Source: Brasenia schreberi (taxonomy: Eukaryota; Streptophyta; Magnoliopsida; Nymphaeales; Cabombaceae). Taken from it: a stretch of 64,000 nucleotides of DNA. Both the position numbers and the translations under genes were made by a program. The notes under the pieces were generated by a model. That model made no database searches. It was not told where the DNA came from and saw only the letters and a list, made by a program, of their open reading frames with translations. Positions 1 to 10,100 of the stretch are shown piece after piece. Every line of letters begins with the position of its first letter. Position 1 is the first letter of the stretch. The stretch spans positions 3,096,001 through 3,160,000 of the forward strand of contig JAYKKT010000056.1 of the NCBI GenBank assembly GCA_036023115.1, read 5' to 3'.

Positions 1-707
1 ACATTTGATTACTTTAAGAGTGATTAGTCTAAGACACAAATTGACCATTTTCCTTAGAAGAGAAAAGATAGATTGTGTTGGAAGCATCACAAGGTCATCT
101 TAAGAGAGAGCTTGACTACTCAACATCAAATATTAGTTATAGACTTATATATAAATAAATAAATAAAAGATAATAGTACATAGAGTTACTCGAAATAAAT
201 GATAGAACCTTAAAAATGATCAAGAAGGCCTATTCAAAGATAGAGTTCTTGAAGGAGATGTTTGGAATTTTGTAAGTATTGCTCCTGAAATATGGAATAC
301 TATAACAATGAATATTTTAAAAAGTAGCAAAAGAGGTGGTAGGTGAATATGAGAGAGGCATACCAACACTTGGTGATTGATTGAAGCAGTTCAAGACAAA
401 ATCAAAGCAAAAAGAGTATGTCATAAATTGCAGTACAAAGAGAAGAGAAGATTAAAGAGACAATAAGAAGGCAAAGAAAGAAGCTAAAAAGGCCTTTAAT
501 AAGAGGAAGGCCAAAGTGTGGAAAATTTTATATAAAAGATTGATAAAAAAGAGTGAAAAAGATTTTTTAAGATAGCTAAGGCTAGAAAAGGAAAACTAAG
601 GATCTTACTTATGTTAGATGCATCAAAGATGATATTTGTTCTTTTAGCAAGCAAGGATATCAAGAACAAATAGAGGAGTTATTCTCCTAAGCTTTTTAAT
701 GAAAACT

Positions 708-1367
708 AAGTCACACATACACCTCTAGGAGGTGGAGTGCCGACCCCGACACGGATGTGACACCAACACTGTGTCGGTGCGGCATGGATACGCAAAAAAA
801 AAAATTTAAGGTAACTCACAGTTCTGCCGTCTATGATGTGTTTATCCTAGAGAACCCGATCGAGGAGGGAGGGATCCATGAAGACAATGAAACCGAAGCC
901 TCTTAGTCGACTCGTGACCTTATCTCCCATGATGACCACCTGAGTTACCTCACTATAGTTTCCAAAATGCTCCTTCAGCTTGTCTTCCGTCATCTCCCAT
1001 GAAACTCGGCTGATAAACAAAGGAAAATATCTTAACATGGATCTTCTTCACTTCCTTTTGTGCAGATATTCTATGCTTCCAAATCTGGCACCGACTTTGA
1101 AGTTCGGGTCCTTTTGGATAAATGGGTCCGGATCTGTGAAGATTGATTTGTGTACTATGATGAAATCATGAAATTAATAGTTGTTTACCGTTTATGTGTT
1201 TTGCTTTAATATAAAGTTGTGTACTTGCTATTGTCATATACTTATGTTAATTGATGTCTCACTTGTTCTAGCTTGAATATTATATATAATATTATATACC
1301 CTAGCCGTGTCGCCGCACCCAAAATTTTTGAAATTTGCTCTCCAACACCCTCACCCCTTGACATAGA
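708..1367. mobile_element. Insertion in LINE A carrying an RRM gene fragment (possible Pack-type element)
   Basis: LINE-matching sequence stops near 707 and resumes near 1368. Similar words flank it: aatgaaaac on the left and aatgaaagt on the right, which fits a decayed 9-bp target duplication. Both ends are GC-rich and related in inverted orientation: gtgccgaccccgacacgg near 737, and the reverse complement of the ccgtgtcgccgcac block near 1304. The interior holds an RNA-recognition-motif fragment on the minus strand. A Mutator-like gene-capturing element would explain 9-bp duplication, inverted ends and a host exon piece together, but the inverted repeats are too decayed to be sure. Confidence 0.45.
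810..1038 (-). pseudogene. RNA-recognition-motif (hnRNP/Musashi-like) fragment
   Basis: The minus-strand frame from 1038 reads an RRM: RNP2-like LFISRVSW near the start, then a helix (TEDKLKEHFGNYSEV), then RNP1-like RGFGFIVF, then FMDP. After a stop at 847-849 the same frame continues with DKHIIDGRTV, the usual end of this domain in plant glycine-rich hnRNP-type proteins. There is no flanking coding sequence, and the fragment ends at the GC-rich end of the insertion. I read it as a captured exon piece, not a gene. The family match is good; the exact source gene is unknown. Confidence 0.65.
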
Positions 1368-1390
1368 ATGAAAGTACAAATGCTAATATC

Positions 1391-2060
1391 AATTGGGGAG
1401 AGCTAACCAACTCAAGAGCATACATAAATCATTTCTACTATTGAATTGAAAAGAAGGAAGTGAAAGAAGTTCTTAAATTTATGAAATTTGGTAAATGTGT
1501 AGGGTAGGACAATAATACTCTTGAGGTAAAAATTTTAGGGGAGTCAGGTATCAATTGGCTTACAAGTTTATCTAACGAAATACATTTAAATATGAAGTAT
1601 CTTAGAGTATCTTATTTGCATGTGATATTATATTGGTGGAAGAATCAAAGAAAGGAGTTAACCAAAAACTTGAGTTGTGGAGAGAAACATTAGAAACAAA
1701 AGGTTTTAGGACCAAAGAAGCTCTTAAATTATGAATGTTTTTAGCATTAGTAAAATAAAGATAATATATGGAGTACACGTTTAGTGATCTCACTAAAACA
1801 GATGAAACCGAAGTTAAAATTGGTAGCAATACATTACTTAAAAAGGAGAACTTTAAGTACTTAGGGTCAGTCTTTCAAAGAGATGGAAAAACTAATAGAG
1901 ATGTTATAAATGGAGATGCTATAAATAGAATGAAAACAGGTTGGCTAAAATGGAGAGGTAACTTACATGTTTTCTGTGACGAGAAGATACCACTGCAAAT
2001 ATTATAAAGTACCAATTACACCAACAATGTTACGTCATGTCAAGTGTTACAGAGTCAATT
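1391..2060 (+). pseudogene. LINE A reverse transcriptase C-terminal remnant
   Basis: Broken frames match the RT thumb and C-terminal region of LINE B. The clearest piece is 1768-2007 (KTDETEVKIGSNTL, then FKYLGSVFQRDGK, then GWLKWRGN and CDEKIPL). Upstream, 1400-1580 matches the segment before the RT core, and 1600-1700 joins directly to the region following the catalytic FADD box, so most of the RT domain is deleted. It is not functional. Confidence 0.7.
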
Positions 2061-2785
2061 ATCAACATGAGCGAAAGATGTTTGTGATAAAAATGAAAAT
2101 GTTGAGGGGGATGTAGCCCTATAAGGAAAGACCATACTTATAACAAGGTTAATAGAGAAAAAGTTAGGGTAGAACCAATAAAATATTAGATAAGAGAGAT
2201 GTTTAAGATGGTTTAGACATGAAGAGAGGCAACCAAAGAAAGTTCCACTAAGGTGTGAGAACCTAGTAAGTTAATATTTTAAAAGAGTAAGAGGATATTG
2301 CAGAAGTGTTGGAAAGAAAGTAGAAACCATTAACATGATATAGCTTTTTTGAGATAACTACTTATATGACACAAGACTGTGCACTATGGTGTCAAAGGCT
2401 CCATATAACAGACCCCACCTAGTGTTGGAAAAGGCTTAGTTGTTATCATTGCTGCTGTATTGGCAGCTATCGTGTCTTTTATTGTTCATGATGCTAGCGT
2501 AAAGTTCTTTATCCAAAGTCGGCACATTGACCTACTCATTCAGTCTGTCAGCAAAAAAGAAACCGATGTGTGAATAAGAAACTCTATCAAAAGGTTCCAC
2601 ATTGGAAATGCTTGTATATTTTACTCGAATGCACATTCGGTAAACAGGAATGAACTAGAATAAAATTCATGAATTTCATGCAAGAAAGACTCGTGGAAAA
2701 GTATCTGAATTTGTAAGCTTCCAACTAAACTTGCTGCAGCAACATGGAATTCGAATAGTTGGGTGCTGCTTCCTTCGTTTACATA

Positions 2786-3330
2786 AAGATAAATTCATTG
2801 TGATTGTGATTACCAAATCTTGTGCCAGGGGCACAGGGGTAGAAAAACCAAGTAAGTCATATACAAGGAAATGTTCCACATGGAGACCTCGGTAGTTTGA
2901 CATCAACCTTTCATCATTTTTGTTGGCAAAGTAAAAAGAGTTGGCCACCGTGTGCCAAAGACTGTACTTTGAAACTTTATAGATAAGGTATGCTTCTGGG
3001 GATATGACCTAGACAATTCGCAAGGCTTAAAAACAAAGAGTGGCTTGATTCCTGCAAATTTTTGCCTCAGGTGACTTCAGAAAGAAGAGACAGGCCTTCA
3101 GTTGTTGCTAGATAAGAATGGTGGCTGTGCCAGAATAAAAGAGATTCATTGTGATTGTGATTTCTTAATATTGTGCCAGGGTAGATAACCCAAGTAAATC
3201 ATATACAAGGAAAATTTCCACATGGAGACTTCGGTAGTTTGACATCAACTTTTCATCATTTTTGTTGGCAAAGTAAAAAGAGTTGTCCACCATGTGCCAG
3301 AGACTGTAGTTTGAAACTTTATGTATGAGT
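2786..3330. repeat. Direct duplication of about 200 bp
   Basis: Positions 2786-2995 and 3137-3330 are near copies: both run from attcattgtgattgtgatt through catatacaagga, tccacatggagac and catcatttttgttggc to gtttgaaactttat. About 140 bp separates them. On the minus strand the left copy is open for about 90 codons (2948-2676), but I do not recognise the product. The remaining sequence of 2461-3850 shows no other feature I can name, apart from the open stretch at 3630-3836. Confidence 0.75.
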
Positions 3331-3629
3331 ATGCTTGATCTCTAGATCATCAGTATTTAAGTCATTTTTACACATTATATTTTCAAGTTTACACCATTTT
3401 CATGTTATTGTTCCTTCGATGGGAGACAAGAAAAATCTCCTAGAGACATATCTTGAAGAATCACAAAAAGAAAAAGAAGGAACTTCCTACTTCCTAGCCA
3501 AGAACATCTTAAGAAGAGCTTTTGATAAGTTAGTAAAAAGCATTTCAACATCATAGCCAGGTGATTCCTTGACGATGCCTGTCCTTGTGTTGAAAATAAA
3601 GCATGAATTAGTTGAGGACAAGTTGGCAC

Positions 3630-3836
3630 TTAAACCAAAAAGGCACTCATCCAAGAGTTGAAATCTTTATGAGCAATATCTTTCAAGAACACTGGTGCCA
3701 TATCCAGCAACTTAAGAAAGGTGGATGACAGATGAACATTGGCAACTTCAGAAAATATCAGTAAAAAAGAACGTGAAAAGCAAGAATAGGTAACATCTAG
3801 TCTCTCAAATAACCTATCTACATCGGTGAAACCATG
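3630..3836 (-). other. Unrecognised open stretch, possible decayed exon
   Basis: The minus strand is open for about 68 codons (from [14 protein letters not shown] to DFNSWMSAFLV) before a TAA at 3632-3630, and the neighbouring frame stays open to 3405. The composition is protein-like (amphipathic, leucine-rich, like helical-repeat proteins). It does not match the flippase exon expected next (after the YTG junction) and has no clear splice sites. It may be a relic of another gene or chance. Confidence 0.2.
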
Positions 3837-3852
3837 TTTTCAGGGTTGTAAG

Positions 3853-3992
<140 letters not shown>

Positions 3993-4014
3993 GCAATAGA
4001 ACTAAAGGACCTGC

Positions 4015-4189
4015 CTGTGTATACAGCTACTCCGCAAGCCCATTCTGTATTTCTCAAATAACATGACTGTAGCAAAGTATTGTTGATCATCAAAGAGCAC
4101 AAGTCGTTATCAATAAATGGAGGAAACAATCTCAAGTTGGCATCAAATCTTCTGATGTCCCTGTCAGGAGGAGGACACTCAATGACACC
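4015..4189 (-). CDS. ALA2: ALA2-like coding exon 5
   Basis: The exon is 175 nt (58 codons plus 1 nt), after a ctttcag acceptor. It encodes [20 protein letters not shown] followed by [13 protein letters not shown] and [16 protein letters not shown]. The end at 4015 is set by homology (the glycine of YTG is normally split after its first base here). That places the donor at GCAGGT, a second GC-type donor. A GT donor 6 nt further on would change the phase. The AT microsatellite follows about 20 bp into the intron. Confidence 0.83.
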
Positions 4190-7100
4190 CTGAAAGGAAA
4201 GGAAAAGGCAATGATCAAAAGAAGCACAGAAATTACAAAACGTTCAACAATCAAATAATGGAGGCATATAATTCACTAGCCTTTATTTTGTGCAAAAGGT
4301 CAGAAGCAATCCCCGTACATGCAGAAGGTATGACCCTTGTCTTTAGATCTGTTTCACCATCAAGCGCTGCAGTCTGAGAAAATTGTGCCCATTACTTAGT
4401 TGAAACAGGGCCCACAAATTCAGAGGTGTTGAGAAGGAAACAAGTAAACTAGCAAGTAAGTCCAGTTTCCATTCTACACAAACTTTTCAAAGTAGAATTT
4501 TAATATGAAAATACTTTTTCCTGATAAATGGCATCAGTTTCATTAATAGGCACCAAGGGGGTGCAAAAAGTACATCAGAAAGGAATGTTATAAAACTCTA
4601 TTGAACTCTACAAAATCTAAAAGCATCCCAAAATAAAGTTCTGCATATAACAGAACACAGATGACAGACAAGGTGATCAAGAAATTATGGTATATGAAAT
4701 CCATGGCTCGGAACTAATTCTGCATATGACAGTATCATCAACTCCAGTTTTAATATCCTATAATTATTAAGATGCATGAGAAATTTGTTAAACAGATTCA
4801 TCAACTCCAATATTAATATATTAAGATTATTACCATGCATACTGAATACGTTAGAAACAATCCAACTTTACTTTCTGTACTTTTTAAATGACATCACGTT
4901 TTAAGCATATCCTGGTCCCATTTCCCAATGACTATGTCATCCAGTGTTTTCGCATTCGAGAAGCTTGTATTAAGCTTTAAGCAAGTACTGCTACTTAGGT
5001 CAATGAAATAATTGTTAAAATTTGTCATCTTCTCTTCATCCTTTTGCTCCTGTTTTCTTGCTAATATGCTTGCTTTTCTCAACTCCGCCCATGTAAGGAT
5101 TACCCTTGCATTGTCGGTCCCAAGCCCGGATAAAGGAGGAGGGTTGTGTTAGGCTTCCGACATCCAACGTAAAACTTCGTCGGATTTTTATAACATGGAT
5201 TACAAAAATTATGAGCATTGTTTTGGGGCGTCCCCGCCTAGCGACGTGCTGCAGAGCCCGAATGCAGTAAGAAGTAAGCAAGGGCCACTACATTTTCGCC
5301 CGAATGTAGTGAATCAATTGCAGAGAGGGTTCCCACATCATGAACGGGTGTGGGTAAAGAAGTTAGTCCCGCTACATTGCCGCCCGAATGTAGTGAAAAA
5401 TTTTCAGAGAGGGTCTCCGCATTTTGATTATGGACGGATGCGGGGGGGTAAGGAAGCTAGTCCTAGATAATAAGATTCATATTGGTTCTTGGAATATCGG
5501 AACATTATCCGGTAAGCTAATGGAGGTGGTAGATACCATGATTCGGAAAAAGATTCATATTCTATGTTTACAAGAGACAAAATGGGTTGGAGAAAAAGCA
5601 AAGGAGATAGAGGATACATATTTTAAATTATGGTACTCAGGTAAAGCAAAGGCTCGAAATGGAGTTGGTATTATCATAAATAAAGATTTAAAGGAGAGTG
5701 TAGTAGACATACAACGATATGGTGACCGAATCATAACATTGAAATTAATATTAGGAGCAGAGGTTTTGAATATATTTTGTGCTTACGCACCCCAAGTAGG
5801 ACTAGAAGATAGTATAAAGACAGTTTTTCGGCAAGAGTTAGATAAGATGTTTCAAAAGAATCCACAAAGGGAGATGATTTGTTTAGGAGGAGATTTAAAT
5901 GGACATGTCGGTAAAGAGGCATTAGGATATCAAGGGATTCATGGAAACTTTGGTTTTGGGGATATAAATGAGGAAGGTAGGGAGATTTTAAATTTTGCTA
6001 TGGCATTTGATCTCTTCATAGTCAATACAATCCTCAAAAAACGAGATGAACATTTAATTACTTGTAAGAGTGGCTTATCACAAACACAAATTCATTACTT
6101 TATTTGTAGAAAAAAAGATAGAGCGTGTTGTAAAGATTGTAAGGTAATTCCAGGAGAAAGCTTAACCACCCAACATCGACTTTTAGTTATGGATTTACAA
6201 ATAAAAAAGTGGACAAAGAATAAAAGAGTGCATCGAGCTATTCGGACTAAATTGTGGAACCTCAAAAGTGAGAAAGAAGATATATTTAAACAGAAAGTCT
6301 TGCAAGGAGATGTTTGGAATTATGTTGGCACACCCTGTGATATGTGGAACAATATGGCTATCCATATTAGGAAAGTTGCGAAAGATGTGTTAAGGGTATC
6401 TAAGGGAGGTGTACCAACACAAAAAGAAGCTTGGTGGTGGAGTGAAGTAGTACAAAATAAAATCAAGGTAAAGAGGGCATGTTACAAATTACATTATGTT
6501 AAGAAAACTAGTGAAACTTTAGAAGCCTATAAGAAAGCAAAAAATGAAGCAAAAAATGAAGCAAAAGCTAAGATTTAACAGGACTTATATAAAAAACTCA
6601 ACTCAAAAGAGGGTGAAAGAGATATTTTTAGGATAGCTAGGGCTAGAGATAAGAAAACTAAAGATTTTAATTATGTTAGATGCATAAAAGACGAGGATGA
6701 AAAAATTCTAGGGGCAAATAATGATATAAAAAATAGATGGAAAAACTATTTCATAATCTTTTTAATGAAAATAAAGATGTTAGTATTAGTTTAGGAGATT
6801 TACCCAACTCAGAAAAGTATATAAACCACAATTTCTACCGATGTATTCAAAAGAATGAAGTCAAAGAGGCTCTTAAACACATAAAGGGTGGTAAATCGGT
6901 AGGACCAGATAATATTCCTATAGAAGTTTGGAAAATACTAGGAGAAATAGGAATCACTTGGCTCACAAGACTATTTAATGAAATATGGAAAAACCAAAAG
7001 ATGCCCGAGGAATGGAGAGCAAGTACACTTATACCCATATATAAGAACAAGGGAGACATTCAAAATTGTGCGAATTATCGAGGTATCAAGTTAATGAGTC

Positions 7101-10100
7101 ATACTACGAAATTATGGGAAAGAATTATCGAACGTAGGTTAAGACAAGTATCAAGTACAACAGAGAACCAATTTGGGTTCATGCCAGGCAGATCTACTAT
7201 TGAAGCGATTCACCTTTTGAGACGTCTTATGGAACATTTTAGAGCAAAAAAGAAAGACATTCACATGATATTTATTGATCTAGAAAAAGCTTATGATAGG
7301 GTACCGAGAGAGGTTCTTTGAAGAACTTTGGAAAAAAGAGGTATCCCATTGACATATATTAACCTTATAAGAGACATCTATGATGGTGCAAAAACATGTG
7401 TGAGGACTCATGAAGGAATGACAGATTTCTTTGAAGTTAATATTGGGTTACATCAAGGATCAACTTTAAGTCCATACTTATTTATAATGGTGATTGATGA
7501 GTTAACAAAACATATTCAAGATGAAGTACCTTGGTGTATGTTATTTGCAGATGACATTGTATTAGTGGAGGAGTCTAAGGAAAAAGTTAATAGAAAATTG
7601 GAACTATGGAGAGAAACATTAGAAAGCAAAGGCCTCCGACTTGGTAGAACAAAGACAGAATATATGGAATGTAAGTTTGATCATTTGGTTACCTCAGAGG
7701 ACATAGAAATTAAAATTGGCAAACATTGCATCCCCTAAAAGGAAAGTTTTAAATACCTAGGGTCAATTTTTCAAAGTGACGAAAGAATTAATGGAGGTGT
7801 TACGCATAGAATTAATGTTGGTTGGTTAAAACGGAGAGGAGCATCAGGTATTCTTTGTGATAAGAAGATACCATTAAAGTTAAAAGGTAAATATTATAGA
7901 GCAGCAATTAGACCTACCATGTTTTATGGTTCTGAGTGTTGGGCAGTTAATCATCAAAAGTGTTGGAAAGAAACAATAAAGAATGATCTAGCTTATTGTG
8001 AGTTAACTGCTAACATGGCACACGATAGGGATCTGTGGAAACAAAGAATCCATGTAGCCGACCCCGTCTAGTATGGGAAAAGGCTTAGTTGTTGTTGTTG
8101 TTGTTGTTGTTGTTGTATGCTTGCTTTTCTCAATTTGGGTGGTTCTCTTTGTTCTTTCCCTCATTCTGTACATTTTGTTTTTTCATTTGTCTTCTTTATG
8201 TTTTCTTATCCATTCTCCCCTATTGTTCATTTCTGTTTTGGTCTTCTTGTTTTCTTCTAGATCCTTAGATAGCTGTTAAAGAAAGCTCTTCTGTTCATTC
8301 AATGTGTTGGTCAAGCGGACCAACATATCAGACTATTAGATGATTGTATACTCTCTCGTATCTAAGGAAAACTTTTTGTTCCTCCACTTATAAAGGAAAA
8401 CAACGTTGCTGATGCAGTATTTCAACAATAAAGACTTTGCATACATATAAGGAAAGAGAAAGAAGGCTTGTAAAATACTACATTAGCCATCAAGGAGTAG
8501 AACACAGGGCATCAAATTGCCATCTCGTGCTTACCTCCACATAGCATAGACCTTGTGGATCAGATGTTCCAAGTAGAACCAGGTCACAGGGAACTTCATC
8601 ATTTTCTCTCAACCAAATGATGTTGCCAACGTGAATATCTTGAGCTTGTATCTGAAAGTGTCAAGAATTATCAGTAAATCTGACTCACAAATCAATACAC
8701 CAATTAAGATGGTTCTTTAAACTTATTACTACAAACAGTATATATCATCACAAAGATCTTGAGCTCCCATGTTTCTAAGAATCAATGACCTAAATTTATA
8801 CGGTATCAATGAAACATTTACTTTTGAAAATATGCTTGCAGACAATAAATAATAGGCAATGCAGAACACACACATAAGAAGATAGTGTCAACATGATATG
8901 CAACGGAATAATACAGGCATGCTGGTCGGGCACTTTAAAAAGTTTAACTTGGTAGTTGGTAGGTACTCAAAGTTCATCATCTGTATCTTTCATTGTTGTG
9001 TAGTTGAATTGTGAGGTCAAATTATGAAACCCTGTAGCCTTCAAGAAAATACACGGTCATTAAGAATAAGTGACCTAAATTTGTACAGTAATAGTATCAC
9101 TGTGACATATACATAATATATCTGCAGACAAGATATAATAGAGCAATGCAGCAAGCACACATGGGAAGTCATTATGTCATCAGAAGTGATAAGCAATGAG
9201 TTAATATGAGCATACTGCCCATGCACTACAGAAACTTTAACTGGTAATCGCATTCATGTGTAACATTAACAATTGTGTGCTTGAATTGTGGTTGTGGAAG
9301 ACTGAAGGAACCATCACGTTAGGATATGTTTGAGACAATACTTTTTACTAAGGGCATTTTTGTCTTTTAAGTTAGAAAGCCCATTATATAAAGGCTTATG
9401 TTGCTGCAATCGCTTTTAGGTTTTTTAAAAGAGAAACACAAGAGAGAGTTGGTCGCAGTGTTGTATGACGTGTATCGTTGGGCTCCACGATACAGGCGTA
9501 TTGTACTTTAATATTAAAAATATTTAAAAAATTAGTAAAAATCGTGAAAAATCAAGAACATCCGATAATTGCTTTGAATTTATATAATGTAAAGTTTAGT
9601 ACAAATTGAGCATTCAACATTGAACAATTGCATCCAAATTTATATATTTTAAAGCAAAAAAATGAAATACATTTATATTTTACAAATTGTAATCTGGATC
9701 ATCAACTAAATAATCTTCATCTTCTCCTTGCTGAAGATCCTCATCATCATCGGCAGCACCTTGTCCTTGAAAATCAAATTCTTCATCTCCTTGATACTGT
9801 TGTTGCGCTCATTCCAAATAAATCCATGCAATGTCTTCTTCAGTTAGGAGGGCATTTTCTTCACTATCTTTTATAATCCAGTCTTCTAATATATCAAAAT
9901 TATCCAAACTTATTGGATCAAATTGGCTTTCTTGTCTATTTACTTTTTCTAATTGCGTACAATAAAAAAAGATAAACAATTAGTAAATAATATTGACAAT
10001 TGAAGTCAAGCAATTTATTGAATTGAACCTTTAAGTACTAACTAATACAACATTACCTTTCGTGAAGCCGCATGTTACACCGAATAAAAACTAAGTCATT

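Larger units (their letters stand above)
1..2460 (+). mobile_element. Degenerate RTE-type LINE (copy A), 5' end outside window
   Basis: The stretch lines up by eye with the better LINE copies at 5083-8115 and 14272-17541. It begins inside the endonuclease end, runs through the linker and ends with the RT C-terminal region and the family 3' end, in which a TTG-like tail has decayed (about 2437-2460). It is heavily mutated, lacks most of the RT core (a jump near 1600 from the early RT region directly to the region of the catalytic aspartates), and is interrupted by foreign DNA at about 708-1367. It is the oldest RTE copy here. It lies left of the flippase exons, on the strand opposite to that gene. 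Confidence 0.8.
5083..8115 (+). mobile_element. RTE-type LINE copy B, near full length, inactive
   Basis: This 3033-bp non-LTR retrotransposon is bounded by an 18-bp duplication. It has a 5' region with in-frame repeats, an AP-type endonuclease, a reverse transcriptase, and a short 3' end that finishes in a TTG repeat instead of poly(A). That layout is typical of the RTE clade. Compared with copy C it carries a 1-G expansion frameshift (5452-5458), stops at 6577, 7319 and 7736, a 1-nt loss near 6751, and a deletion of about 260 bp near 7958. It lies antisense to the flippase in intron 3. Confidence 0.95.

Noticed and set aside
5195..5470. Separate 91-residue gene upstream of the LINE endonuclease
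   Set aside because: Copy C shows this is the N-terminus of the LINE ORF, split from it in copy B only by one extra G.
8073..8279. Small hydrophobic frame with a poly-valine stretch
   Set aside because: The valines are the TTG tail of LINE B; the rest is intron sequence.
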